DNA of 64,000 nucleotides, taken from contig NZ_OEQK01000001.1 of assembly GCF_900240405.1 (NCBI RefSeq), forward strand, positions 372,001 to 436,000, written 5' to 3'. This DNA comes from Salirhabdus sp. Marseille-P4669 (GTDB lineage: Bacteria; Bacillota; Bacilli; Bacillales; Alkalibacillaceae). Shown here one piece after another: positions 33,514 to 43,441 of the stretch. The position numbers and the translations under genes are program-made. The stretch's first letter is position 1; every line of letters begins with the position of its first letter. The notes beneath the pieces were generated by a model. That model had not been told where the DNA came from and made no database searches. It saw only the letters and a list, made by a program, of their open reading frames with translations.

Positions 33514-36500
33514 GTGAAGCTTGTAGATACTTCGGTACGCCGGCCAGTTGGCGTCATTATGATTGTTCTCTCCATATTAGCGCTTGGTTTTGTTTCGCTT
33601 CGAAATTTAACAATTGATTTGTATCCGAAAATCGACTTGCCGATTGCGGTTATTTCGACTACCTATGAAGGGGCGGCACCTCAAGAGGTAGAAGAGTTTG
33701 TATCGCGGCCGATTGAGTCTGCGGTTATTTCGATTGAAGGTATTGAATCCTTTCAATCTCGGTCGCAGCCGGGAGCGTCTCTTGTTGTGCTCCTGTTCAA
33801 TACTGGTGCTGACCTGGATTCGGTTTTGCTGGAGGTTCGGGAAAAGGTAGACCAAGTTAAGGGGATGTTACCAGACTCTGCGGGAGAACCGAATGTGCTG
33901 CGCTTTGACCCGAACCAAATTCCTGTTTTGTGGGTTGGCTTAACTGGAGAGGACGCGAAAGAGCTGCAGAGCATTGCGGATAATCAGCTTGTCCCATACT
34001 TTGAACGCCAAGAAGGGGTTGCCTCAGTTCGTGTGGAGGGCGGCGTGTTGGAAGAGGTTCAGGTTACATTGCAGCAAGACAAGCTGTTGCAATATGACTT
34101 AACGACAAACCAAGTTATCCAGGCAATCGGCGCTTCCAATCAATCTGCTTCTGCTGGGGTGATTGATAAGGGGGATCAAAACCTTCAAATTCGTATCCCC
34201 GGAGAATTCGAAACGGTAACGGATATCAAAAATACCCTAATCCAAACCGAAACGGGAGCCGTAATAACAGTAGAGGATATTGCAGAAGTTGCGATTGTGG
34301 AAAAAGAACAAACCTCCTTATCCTATGTGAATGGGAAGCCATCCATTGTTTTATCTGTGTTGAAAAAGACGGAAGGAAACACGGTGGAGGTTGCGGATAT
34401 GATGTATGACGCGGTGGAGGAGATGAAAAAGGACTTGCCTGAGGGTGTCGATTTGAGCATCGTATTTGATACCTCCACCTTCATTCGCATGTCTATCGAT
34501 TCCGTCTTGCAGAATATGGTGATAGGGGCTATCTTTTCGGCACTGATTTTAATTTTGTTTTTAAATAGTGTGCGGGCGACACTTGTGATTGGGATCTCCA
34601 TTCCGATTGCGATTATCTCCACCTTCACCCTAATGTATTTTACCGGGGAGACAGTGAATGTATTAACAATGGGTGGACTTGCGCTTGGAATTGGGATGAT
34701 GGTCGACTCCTCCATCGTAATTTTAGAAAATATCGTTTCCTACAGGCAGCAAGGGTATTCCTTAAAAGAAGCGGCAAGGGTTGGAGCGTCCGAGCTTGCG
34801 CCTGCCGTAATCGCATCCACGACAACGACACTTGTAGTCTTCTTACCAATCGTTTTCGTAGAAGGAATCGCATCGGAGTTGTTCACGCCATTAGCGATGA
34901 CCATATCCTTTGCACTGATTGCTTCCTTAATAGTTTCGGTAACGCTGGTTCCAATGCTTTCGTCCAAGCTATTAACGAAAATGGACAAAAAGAAAGGGCG
35001 GCGTTATTGGTTTGATCGATTTCTTGATAAAGTAAACAAAGGCTATAAACGGGTGCTAAGGTTTTGCTTGAAGCATCGAAAAACAACGGTGTTTGGAACA
35101 TTAGGGGCAATTGGTCTTAGCCTTGCGTTAATCCCGATGATTGGCACGGAATTTATCCCGGCCTCTGATCAAGGCCAAATTGAGATTCGAGTGGAGACGC
35201 CATCAGGTACCAATTTACAGTCTACTGAACAAATCGTTGAAGAGGTTAACGAGGTACTTGCTAAATATGAAGATAATATCGAAACGAACTTTATCACAGT
35301 AGGTGGCGGAGGGTTTGGATTTACTTCCTCCTCTAATGAAGCGAGCTATAGGATGCAGCTCGTTCCAAAAGAGGAGCGGAGCATTTCGACTACGGAAATG
35401 GTCACAGCACTCAGCGGGGAGCTTAACAAAATCCCTGGTGCAGAAATAGAAGTCATCGACATGAGCTCAGGTCTTGGAATGGGATCTCCCGTACAAATAC
35501 ATGTAAACGGTCCTGACCATGAGGTGCTGACAGAGCTTGGGGAGCAGATTACGTATTTAATTGGAGATATTGAGGGGATCCACAATCCCACAACATCCGC
35601 AATGGAAGGGCAGCCCGAAGTGCATATTGTGATAAATCGTGAGCTTGCTCTTCAATATGGCTTAAGCTATCCACAAGTAATGAGTCAAGTACAGCTCGGC
35701 GTAAGTGGACAAATTGCATCCAGATTCCGAGCAGAAGGCAATGAAATCGACGTGCGTGTTGTATTACCAGAAGAAAAGCGAACGACAATTGAGGACATGG
35801 AGTCCCTCCCAATCGAAACACCAACTGGGGCATTGATTCCACTCTCCACAATAGCAGAATTAAAACAAGTACAAGGACCAGCAAGCCTTGCGAGAGAAAA
35901 CCAACAACGCCAAATTAACGTAACAAGTGATATTGTGGACAGGGACTTGGGAAGTGTGATGGAGGAAGTGGAAGTAAAATTAGACCAGATTCGCTTTCCA
36001 GAAGGGTATTCCTATTCGATTGGTGGACAAGCAGAGGACATGATGGAATCCTTCACACAGCTCTCAATGGCGCTCTTATTTTCGATTTTCCTAGTGTATG
36101 CGGTGATGGCAGTCCAATTTGAAAACTTCCTGCATCCATTTGTCATCATGTTTTCCCTGCCAGCAACGGTTGTGGGAATTCTTCTTGGCTTATATGTCAC
36201 CAATATGCCACTAAGCATTCCAGCGTTTATCGGGATCATCATGCTCGCAGGAATTGTAGTCAATAACGCCATCGTGCTCGTGGATTACATTAATATCTTA
36301 AGGCGGCGGGGACAATTACGAAGGGAAGCAATTCTGAATGCCGGTCCAAGTCGGTTGCGTCCAATCTTAATGACAACGCTGACTACGGTGCTTGCTATGA
36401 TCCCGCTAGCGCTTGGCATTGGAGAAGGAGCGGAGGCTCAGCAACCACTGGCCATTGTGATTATTTTTGGACTGACGGTATCCAGTGCTTTTACATTGGT

Positions 36501-36594
36501 GCTTATTCCGGTGGTTTATACGTATTTGGATGATTTGAGTGGGAAGGTTGTTGGGTGGTTTGGAAATTATGATAAACGGAAAATGAAAAAGTAG
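33514..36594 (+). CDS. RND-family efflux transporter (AcrB/SwrC-like)
   Basis: A 1026-residue proton-driven exporter with the RND plan: a transmembrane helix near 10-30, a large extracytoplasmic loop (about 35-330), six helices (about 332-535), a second loop (about 555-850) and five more helices. Family motifs include RPVGVIMIVLSILALGFVSL, the GGLALGIGMMVDSSIVILEN helix with paired Asp-type proton site and PAFIGIIMLAGIVVNNAIVL. Homologues in bacilli (SwrC type) export lipopeptides, fatty acids or drugs; the substrate here is unknown. GTG 33514 starts immediately after the adaptor stop codon with GGAGG upstream. The terminator overlaps its stop. Confidence 0.92.
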   Translation: MKLVDTSVRRPVGVIMIVLSILALGFVSLRNLTIDLYPKIDLPIAVISTTYEGAAPQEVEEFVSRPIESAVISIEGIESFQSRSQPGASLVVLLFNTGADLDSVLLEVREKVDQVKGMLPDSAGEPNVLRFDPNQIPVLWVGLTGEDAKELQSIADNQLVPYFERQEGVASVRVEGGVLEEVQVTLQQDKLLQYDLTTNQVIQAIGASNQSASAGVIDKGDQNLQIRIPGEFETVTDIKNTLIQTETGAVITVEDIAEVAIVEKEQTSLSYVNGKPSIVLSVLKKTEGNTVEVADMMYDAVEEMKKDLPEGVDLSIVFDTSTFIRMSIDSVLQNMVIGAIFSALILILFLNSVRATLVIGISIPIAIISTFTLMYFTGETVNVLTMGGLALGIGMMVDSSIVILENIVSYRQQGYSLKEAARVGASELAPAVIASTTTTLVVFLPIVFVEGIASELFTPLAMTISFALIASLIVSVTLVPMLSSKLLTKMDKKKGRRYWFDRFLDKVNKGYKRVLRFCLKHRKTTVFGTLGAIGLSLALIPMIGTEFIPASDQGQIEIRVETPSGTNLQSTEQIVEEVNEVLAKYEDNIETNFITVGGGGFGFTSSSNEASYRMQLVPKEERSISTTEMVTALSGELNKIPGAEIEVIDMSSGLGMGSPVQIHVNGPDHEVLTELGEQITYLIGDIEGIHNPTTSAMEGQPEVHIVINRELALQYGLSYPQVMSQVQLGVSGQIASRFRAEGNEIDVRVVLPEEKRTTIEDMESLPIETPTGALIPLSTIAELKQVQGPASLARENQQRQINVTSDIVDRDLGSVMEEVEVKLDQIRFPEGYSYSIGGQAEDMMESFTQLSMALLFSIFLVYAVMAVQFENFLHPFVIMFSLPATVVGILLGLYVTNMPLSIPAFIGIIMLAGIVVNNAIVLVDYINILRRRGQLRREAILNAGPSRLRPILMTTLTTVLAMIPLALGIGEGAEAQQPLAIVIIFGLTVSSAFTLVLIPVVYTYLDDLSGKVVGWFGNYDKRKMKK

Positions 36595-36613
36595 CAATTG
36601 TTGGCTGCTTTTT
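36586..36613 (+). terminator. Intrinsic terminator of the RND operon
   Basis: AAAAAGTAGC (36586-36595) pairs with GCTGCTTTTT (36604-36613), with one G-T pair, and ends in T residues. It includes the stop codon. Confidence 0.85.
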
Positions 36614-36688
36614 TACTATCATCCTAAAGAATACTTGTTTAGTAAATGAAGAAAATAATCCATACAACTTGTAAAAAGGATGAGTTAG

Positions 36689-39433
36689 ATGGAATATTTT
36701 AACGACATTAAAGTTAAAGAGGACAATGATGAGACTATAATTATTATTAACTTAAATAACCACCTTACTGAATTTTCTTCAGAGTTTTTAAATGTAAAAA
36801 CTAATAGACATCAAGATCTAAACAAAGCGGCTAAGTCGTTAATTAAAAGGAAATTCCCTAGTTTAAAAAAAGCTACAGTAAAAATAATGCTTGGTACAAT
36901 TTTGGTCTCCTCCTTTACGTTAAGTCCTATTCAAAATGCATTCGCACACGAAACGGATTTTAATATGTCCTATTTGTACTTTGGAGTTACTTCCACTTAT
37001 TTAAAGCAAATTGAAAGTACGAGAGGGAATCTCAAAGTCGTTTCTCCAAGTTATTTTGACCTTAATGCGGACGGTTCTTTAAAACTCACAAGTCAATTCG
37101 ACACATACTTTATTACGAGAATGCATCAACAAGGGATAAAAGTTGTCCCATTTTTAAGTAATCATTGGGACCGTACGTTGGGTAGAATAGCCCTAGAAAA
37201 CAGAGAAGAATTATCCACAGAAATTGCAGGTATCATAGAAAAATATAACTTAGATGGCATCAATGTGGATATTGAAAATGTAACAGATGTAGATCGAGAA
37301 AACTATACTGACTTTGTCCGGCTTTTAAGAGAAAAGGTTCCTGCAAATAAAGAAGTTTCTGTTGCGGTTGCTGCTAATCCGAATGGGTGGTCTAAAGGTT
37401 GGCATGGATCTTATGATTATAATGAACTCGCAAAATATAGTGATTACTTGATGATAATGGCGTATGATGAAAGCTACCAAGGTGGTGAGGAGGGTCCTGT
37501 CGCCAGTTTGCCTTGGGTAAAAAGGAGTATTGAATATGCAATAAATCAAGGTGTATCAAAGGATAAGATTGTATTAGGTATCCCATTTTATGGACGATAT
37601 TGGCAGGAAGGGAAAAGTTATGGTGGGTATGGAATTCCTAAGAATAGAATTGATGAAATGGTAAGTAAATATGAATCTACAATTGTATATGATGAGGCTG
37701 CTCAATCTCCAAAAGCTATTGTCAAAATAAAAGAAATAGATGAAACTTTTACTTATTCTGGGAATGTATTAGGTCCTGGTACTTATCATATTTGGTATGA
37801 GGATAGTAGATCTATTGAAGCAAAAGTGAACTTGGTTCATGAGTATGAGATTAAAGGGACAGGCAGTTGGAGTTTAGGTCAAGAAAGTCCTGATGTATGG
37901 TCAGATTATGGGGCTTGGCTGCTAGGTCATGGAGCAGAAACACCTGTGTATAACCCAGATAATAGTGATGAAGTTGCAACTACAACAGTATACACAGTGG
38001 CACCAGGAGATACTTTGACAAAAATAGCTCTAAATTATAAAACAACTGTAAGCTCCATAAAGTTACTAAATAATTTGAGCTCCGATACTATCTATGTTGG
38101 ACAAAAGTTATATGTACCTACAATCATAGATAATGATAATACTATAACAACTGTAACCGAAGACTATTTTGAGGTCATTAGCGATAATACGCCAGTTTAT
38201 GACAATAGGACAGGGGAACTAATACAAGTGGGAACTTTACAGAAGGGTCAAGTTTTCAAGAGAGTTAGTGATTATGGAAATTGGCATCGAATTGATTTTG
38301 GAGATAAATATGGATATGTTCATAAAAATGATACTATACAGAGTAGTCAATTAGAAGCTACAGGATTAAATAAAACGTTTAATGATAAGGAGACAATCTT
38401 TGAAGCAAAGGAAAACATTACAGTCTATGATAACAGTACCGGAGAATTAGTTCCTTTTGCGACCATTCTTAAAGGTAGTACATTTCCAATTGCGAGCGAT
38501 TATGGAAATTGGTACCGTATTATTTTATCGGGTAAAGTTGGATATGTACACAAAAGTAATGTAGAAGTAGATATGAGTACGGTTCCTTTTGGGAAATATT
38601 TTGAAGTTACAGAAGTAGATTTGCCTGTCTATGATAACAAAACAGGTAAACTCATTCAAATCGGCAACCTGAAAAGAGGACAGGTGTATGAAAGAGTTAG
38701 CGATTATGGAAATTGGCATCGGATCGACTTTGGAGGAGTATATGGATATGTTCAAAAAAATGGTACCAAACCAAGTGAATCTGCTAAAATTACTGGTGGA
38801 AATAAGTACTTTGAAGATACAAATATAATTATTAAAACGAAAGAAAACGTAACTGTTTATGATAATAGTTCAGGTAAGTTAGTGCCTTTCGCAACACTTC
38901 TAAGGGGAGGGGAATTTCCAATAGTAAGCGATTATGGAAATTGGTATAGGATCGTATTATCAGGAAAAGTTGGTTATGTCCATAAGAATGAAGTGGAAGT
39001 AGATATCAATTCAATCCCCTATGACAAATATTTCAAGACAGTCCAAGATTTACCGGTTTATGATAACAGGACAGGTGAGCTTATCCAAATAGGATTGTTA
39101 AAAAAAGGTCAAGTATATGAAAGGGTTAGTGATTATGGAAATTGGCATCGGATCGACTTTGGAGGAGTATATGGATATGTTCATAAAAGTGGAACGATGC
39201 CGAGTGTGAAATCGGATATTATTGGTGAGAATAAGGTTTTTATGGATACTGACAATATATTTAAAGCAAAGGATAATATACCTGTATATGATAATAGTAC
39301 AGGAAGACTAATTCCTATTGCTACTATCTTGAAAGGTGCAAGATACCCAATTGCGAGTGATTATGGAAATTGGTATCGTATAATTTTATCAGGAAAAGTG
39401 GGATATGTTCATAAGGATCATGTAGAAATCTAG
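36689..39433 (+). CDS. Secreted GH18 glycosidase with LysM and six A/B SH3-like repeats
   Basis: A 914-residue surface enzyme. Residues 1-65 are a charged N-terminal region ahead of a hydrophobic export segment (about 66-86, ending in NAFA), an unusually long lead. Residues 92-410 are a glycoside hydrolase 18 barrel: LDGINVDIENV holds the DxxDxE active site with catalytic Glu196, and YSDYLMIMAYDES and IPFYGRYW fit the family. This branch (YaaH/YdhD-like) cleaves peptidoglycan or spore cortex sugars. A LysM domain follows at about 433-476 (YTVAPGDTLTKIALNYKTTV). Residues 490-914 are six SH3-like repeats in the order A-B-A-B-A-B. The start has AAAAAGGATGAG upstream. Chitinase activity is an alternative. 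Confidence 0.88.
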   Translation: MEYFNDIKVKEDNDETIIIINLNNHLTEFSSEFLNVKTNRHQDLNKAAKSLIKRKFPSLKKATVKIMLGTILVSSFTLSPIQNAFAHETDFNMSYLYFGVTSTYLKQIESTRGNLKVVSPSYFDLNADGSLKLTSQFDTYFITRMHQQGIKVVPFLSNHWDRTLGRIALENREELSTEIAGIIEKYNLDGINVDIENVTDVDRENYTDFVRLLREKVPANKEVSVAVAANPNGWSKGWHGSYDYNELAKYSDYLMIMAYDESYQGGEEGPVASLPWVKRSIEYAINQGVSKDKIVLGIPFYGRYWQEGKSYGGYGIPKNRIDEMVSKYESTIVYDEAAQSPKAIVKIKEIDETFTYSGNVLGPGTYHIWYEDSRSIEAKVNLVHEYEIKGTGSWSLGQESPDVWSDYGAWLLGHGAETPVYNPDNSDEVATTTVYTVAPGDTLTKIALNYKTTVSSIKLLNNLSSDTIYVGQKLYVPTIIDNDNTITTVTEDYFEVISDNTPVYDNRTGELIQVGTLQKGQVFKRVSDYGNWHRIDFGDKYGYVHKNDTIQSSQLEATGLNKTFNDKETIFEAKENITVYDNSTGELVPFATILKGSTFPIASDYGNWYRIILSGKVGYVHKSNVEVDMSTVPFGKYFEVTEVDLPVYDNKTGKLIQIGNLKRGQVYERVSDYGNWHRIDFGGVYGYVQKNGTKPSESAKITGGNKYFEDTNIIIKTKENVTVYDNSSGKLVPFATLLRGGEFPIVSDYGNWYRIVLSGKVGYVHKNEVEVDINSIPYDKYFKTVQDLPVYDNRTGELIQIGLLKKGQVYERVSDYGNWHRIDFGGVYGYVHKSGTMPSVKSDIIGENKVFMDTDNIFKAKDNIPVYDNSTGRLIPIATILKGARYPIASDYGNWYRIILSGKVGYVHKDHVEI

Positions 39434-39476
39434 TTGCGTATATAAAAATTTATATGGTGAAATGGGTGAAGCAACA

Positions 39477-42035
39477 ATGAAAAAGTTGACATATCTACTA
39501 GCGGTTATCTTTATTCTAACTTCCTGTAATGTTGAGGGGGAAGATGATATTAGCAAAGAAAAACGAAACGGCGCTGAAAATCTTCTCTATGAGTATAAAA
39601 CACAAGATAAAGTAGGAGAAGGTTTTGAAGAAAGGTCTAATGATGTTGAAAATATAGATGATGGAATGCAATCAGATCAAATCTCCCAGGACATGGATAT
39701 TGTTGTTCCTGACGTTAACACAGATGAAGTAAAAGAAATCGAATTGCCCAAGAATCAATACTTAATTATATTTAAAAATGAAATAAATGAAGAATTAATT
39801 AAGAGTTTAAAAGGAGAAATTATAAATAGAATTGATTCCATCTCTATGGTTACTGCAAAAATGAGTCAGGACGGTATAGAAAAATTAAAAATCCATCCTG
39901 ATATAGTCAGTATCGAGGAAGATCAAGTTGTAAAAGTGAAGGAGGAAGTAACAGATTGGGGCATCGGACAAGTGAATGCTTTAATGCCTTGGAATAGTAA
40001 CTATAGTGGAAGAGGGGTTAAAATTGCAATTTTAGATACTGGTATTGATTTTAAACATGAGGATTTAGTGGTAAGGGATGGTGTATCTTTTGTCGATTAT
40101 ACGAACTCTTATATGGATGATAATGGTCACGGCACACATGTAGCAGGTATTATTTCGGCTCAGCACAATAGTCTTGGAATTAGAGGCGTTGCACCGAAAT
40201 CAGACATTTATGCTGTTAAAGTACTCGATAGCAATGGGCATGGATATTTGTCTGATTTGATAATGGGTCTGAATTGGGCTTTAAACAATGACATGGATAT
40301 CATAAATTTAAGTATAGGTATACAAGATGAATCATCAGTATTGGAACGGATGGTACAAACAGGTTACGATGATGGGGTAATTATTGTTGCAGCATCTGGA
40401 AATGATGGTTCAAGTAACGAAACACAAGATAATGTAGATATTCCTGCAAGATATCCAGGAACAATTGCTGTAGCGGCTGTAAATGAAAATAACGTACGCC
40501 CTAATTTTTCTTCTACCGGTAATGCTGTAGAAATTGCTGCTCCTGGTGTGAAAATATTAAGCACTTATTTAAATAATAAATATGCTGTTATGGATGGTAC
40601 AAGTATGGCAAGTGCTTATGCTACAGCTACTATAGCTTTAATGAAGGAAGCATATCCAAATTTAAAAGCGAATGAAATTAGAACAATTTTGCAAAATGAA
40701 GCGGTAGATCTAGGGCCAAATGGAAGAGATAACGTATATGGCTATGGACTCATTCAAGCACCAGCAAAATATTTTACCGTAATAACAGAAAATGCTCCAG
40801 TTTATGATAATAGAACAGGCAAACTAATTGAAGTTGGACGCCTAGAAAAAGGACAAGTATACCCTCGTATTCAGGATTATGGTAACTGGAATAAAATCCA
40901 GTTTGGAGACATTTATGGTTACATTCATAAATCAAATGTAGAATTTGCGAGTGGTAGTGCGCTTCTAAACGAAAGTAGTAATAGGAATATAGAAAGAAAT
41001 CTTACTGCTGCTATGGACATGCCAGTATATGATAATAGTTCTGGTCAGTTAATAAAATTTGCTGAAATAAAAAGTAATACTACCTATCCGATTACATCCG
41101 ACTATGGGAACTGGCTTCGGATTATTGTTGCAAATCGAGTGGGTTACATCCATAAAAGTGGACTTCAAATCGAATTTTTTAATAGCGATAGATACTTTGA
41201 AGTAAAAGAAGACACTCCTATTTATGATAATCGAACCGGAAAATTAGTACAGGTAGGTTTATTGACGAAAGGGCAGGTTTTCCCGAGGATCAGTGACTAT
41301 GGAAACTGGCATCGTATTCAGTTTGGTAACATTTATGGCTATGTACATGAAAATGCCACTATTCCGGTTAACAATCCAAAAATAAAAAATGAAAATAATA
41401 GGTTCAAAAACTCAGATCAACAATTTATTACAAAAGTTGATTCTCCTGTATTTGATAATAGTACAGGGAAACTAGTCCAATTTGCAGTGATTGAAAAAGG
41501 TAAAAATTATCCTATCGTTTCAGATTATGGAAATTGGTATAGGGTCTTAATATCAGATCGAGTGGGATATATTCATAAGAGTAATGTTACATTAGATATG
41601 AATACTGTTTCCTTCTCTGATTATTTTGAAGTTACAACGAATGAATTACCAGTATATGACAACAGCACGGGAAGTTTGGTTCAGATAGGGACTCTTACAA
41701 AAGGAGAAGTCTACAAAAGAATTAGCGATTATGGTAATTGGCATCGAATTCAATTTGGCAAAGGTTACGGGTATATTCATAAAAGTGGTACAAAGCCAGA
41801 GAGTTCTAACACGATTACAGGATTAAATGAAAATTATAAAAATTCTAATAGGATATTTACTACCACACAAAATTTACCGGTTTATGACAATAGTACTGGT
41901 CGATTAATTCAATTTGCTACTATATTAGAAAACAATCAGTATCCGGTTGTTAGTGATTATGGAAATTGGTACAGGATATTAGTATCTGGACGAGTTGGTT
42001 ACGTGCACAAAAGTGGTTTAAAGACTAACTCATAG
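39477..42035 (+). CDS. Subtilisin-like serine protease lipoprotein with six A/B SH3-like repeats
   Basis: An 852-residue surface protease. The signal peptide ends in the lipobox LTSC, so it is probably lipid-anchored. An inhibitor-I9-type propeptide lies at about 88-155. The S8 catalytic domain covers about 160-425: AILDTGIDFKHEDL with Asp187, DDNGHGTHVAGI with His218 and DGTSMASAYATA with Ser376. Residues 430-852 are six SH3-like repeats, A-B-A-B-A-B, closely related to those of the GH18 protein. An upstream in-frame ATG (39462) is rejected because GGTGAAG (39464-39470) serves ATG 39477. It may process wall proteins or the neighbouring autolysins. It follows the GH18 gene by 43 bases. Confidence 0.9.
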   Translation: MKKLTYLLAVIFILTSCNVEGEDDISKEKRNGAENLLYEYKTQDKVGEGFEERSNDVENIDDGMQSDQISQDMDIVVPDVNTDEVKEIELPKNQYLIIFKNEINEELIKSLKGEIINRIDSISMVTAKMSQDGIEKLKIHPDIVSIEEDQVVKVKEEVTDWGIGQVNALMPWNSNYSGRGVKIAILDTGIDFKHEDLVVRDGVSFVDYTNSYMDDNGHGTHVAGIISAQHNSLGIRGVAPKSDIYAVKVLDSNGHGYLSDLIMGLNWALNNDMDIINLSIGIQDESSVLERMVQTGYDDGVIIVAASGNDGSSNETQDNVDIPARYPGTIAVAAVNENNVRPNFSSTGNAVEIAAPGVKILSTYLNNKYAVMDGTSMASAYATATIALMKEAYPNLKANEIRTILQNEAVDLGPNGRDNVYGYGLIQAPAKYFTVITENAPVYDNRTGKLIEVGRLEKGQVYPRIQDYGNWNKIQFGDIYGYIHKSNVEFASGSALLNESSNRNIERNLTAAMDMPVYDNSSGQLIKFAEIKSNTTYPITSDYGNWLRIIVANRVGYIHKSGLQIEFFNSDRYFEVKEDTPIYDNRTGKLVQVGLLTKGQVFPRISDYGNWHRIQFGNIYGYVHENATIPVNNPKIKNENNRFKNSDQQFITKVDSPVFDNSTGKLVQFAVIEKGKNYPIVSDYGNWYRVLISDRVGYIHKSNVTLDMNTVSFSDYFEVTTNELPVYDNSTGSLVQIGTLTKGEVYKRISDYGNWHRIQFGKGYGYIHKSGTKPESSNTITGLNENYKNSNRIFTTTQNLPVYDNSTGRLIQFATILENNQYPVVSDYGNWYRILVSGRVGYVHKSGLKTNS

Positions 42036-42081
42036 AGTAATAGATAAATATATAAAGCTAGCATAAATTATTGTTCTGCGG

Positions 42082-42107
42082 GGCAAACTATCAATATATA
42101 GTTTGCC
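42082..42107 (+). terminator. Hairpin after the subtilase gene
   Basis: GGCAAACTAT (42082-42091) and ATAGTTTGCC (42098-42107) form a perfect 10-bp stem. The T run is poor, so it may be a weak terminator or an RNA-stabilising hairpin. Confidence 0.65.
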
Positions 42108-42163
42108 TCTGTTATTAAAATGTAACATTTAATAAACTCTATGTAATTGCAATTAGTAAAATC

Positions 42164-42193
42164 TTGTCATAAAATCAATTAATGTAGTAGAAT
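42164..42193 (+). promoter_or_regulatory. SigA-type promoter of the wall-polymer locus
   Basis: TTGTCA (42164-42169), 18 bases, TAGAAT (42188-42193); each box is one base from consensus. It lies before the first glycosyltransferase gene. Confidence 0.65.
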
Positions 42194-42229
42194 CTAGGAG
42201 GCATGCAGTCTAATATTGGGGAGTAAATG

Positions 42230-43426
42230 ATGCAAAAACTATTAATTATTACACAAAATTTTTATCCTGTAATAGGTAGTGCTGGAAATCGAATGAAAAA
42301 CATATTCGAACTACTATCGGAAAAGAATATAGATACGCATGTTTTAACGACAGAACCAGCTTACCCTAATAAAAACTTATATAAACAACGTATATTTTGG
42401 GATGAAGAAAATCTTAACAATAACGAGAAAATAATGCGCCTCCCAATTAAAACAAAAAAGTACGAAAATAGTATGCTAGGAAGGCTTAAATTTTATGGTG
42501 AAATAGCGTTATCCTTCACAAAAAAAATTTTTAAACTTAAAAAGGAAAAGTATGATTACATTTTAGTTAGCAGTCCACCAATTTTTATCGTTTTATCAGC
42601 ATTTATAGCAAAAAAGTTATATAAAACAAAATTAATTTTGGAGGTAAGGGATCTCTGGCCGGATTCTCTTACAGGTGTAAGAAAGTTTAATAATAAATTT
42701 GTTCTTAAAATTTTCAAATTCTTAGAAAAGAAAATGTATAACAATGCGGATGCTATCATTATTAATAGCTTGGGATTTAAGGCACATATTTTGTCAAAAC
42801 TTAAAGATAAAGAAAAAACAATTTTGTTTTTACCCAATGGAGCTAGAGCAAAAGAAATTGATAATATAATCAAAAAGGAAGACGATCATTTCCAAGTTGT
42901 TTACGCTGGAAATCTTGGATTGGCACAAGATACTGAAAAGTTACAAGAACTTGCAAAGAAATTAAACAATCACGATATTCATTTTGAGATAATTGGATAT
43001 GGCGCAAGAGCAACAGAGTTTAAAGAGTTTATAGAAAAGAACAATTTGAAATATGTTAAGTTAAATAATCCGATGACAAGAAAAGAGACATTAAAAGTCA
43101 TTTCCCAAAGTAATTGCGCAGTAGCTCTACTAAACGATGAGGAAGTTTTTTCAACAGTTTTACCTGGCAAAGTTATCGATTATATAACATGTAAAACACC
43201 AGTAATTGCAGCTGTCAAAGGTCAAGCAGCTAACTTGATTACCCAAAATAAAGTAGGGTATGTATTTGAAAATGAAGAAATTGGTCGAATTGTAGATAAA
43301 ATTATCTATTTAAAAGAGAATATAGAAATAAGAAAGCAGTTAGAAGAAAATTGCGGTGAATTAATTAACGCACATTTTCTATGGGAAAAGAATATAGAAA
43401 AAATAATGCCCTTACTTAATGAATAG
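42230..43426 (+). CDS. Glycosyltransferase family 4 (WbuB-like)
   Basis: A 398-residue GT-B glycosyltransferase. The N-terminal half begins QKLLIITQNFYPVIGSAGNR, typical of the WbuB-like GT4 branch with its Gly-rich acceptor loop. The C-terminal half has VVYAGNLGLAQDTEKLQELA and the donor-site region FSTVLPGKVIDYITCKTPVI, where the usual E-x7-E is modified. It would add a sugar to a lipid-linked or polymer acceptor on the inner face of the membrane. ATG 42230 is preferred over the adjacent ATG 42227 because GGGGAG (42218-42223) is better spaced. First gene of a run of nine same-strand polymer genes; donor and acceptor unknown. Confidence 0.87.
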   Translation: MQKLLIITQNFYPVIGSAGNRMKNIFELLSEKNIDTHVLTTEPAYPNKNLYKQRIFWDEENLNNNEKIMRLPIKTKKYENSMLGRLKFYGEIALSFTKKIFKLKKEKYDYILVSSPPIFIVLSAFIAKKLYKTKLILEVRDLWPDSLTGVRKFNNKFVLKIFKFLEKKMYNNADAIIINSLGFKAHILSKLKDKEKTILFLPNGARAKEIDNIIKKEDDHFQVVYAGNLGLAQDTEKLQELAKKLNNHDIHFEIIGYGARATEFKEFIEKNNLKYVKLNNPMTRKETLKVISQSNCAVALLNDEEVFSTVLPGKVIDYITCKTPVIAAVKGQAANLITQNKVGYVFENEEIGRIVDKIIYLKENIEIRKQLEENCGELINAHFLWEKNIEKIMPLLNE

Positions 43427-43441
43427 AAGAGGTTTTGGATT

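Noticed and set aside
42203-42226. Seven-codon leader peptide before the first glycosyltransferase gene
   Set aside because: AGGAGG is only one base from its ATG, too close for initiation, and there is no attenuator structure after it.
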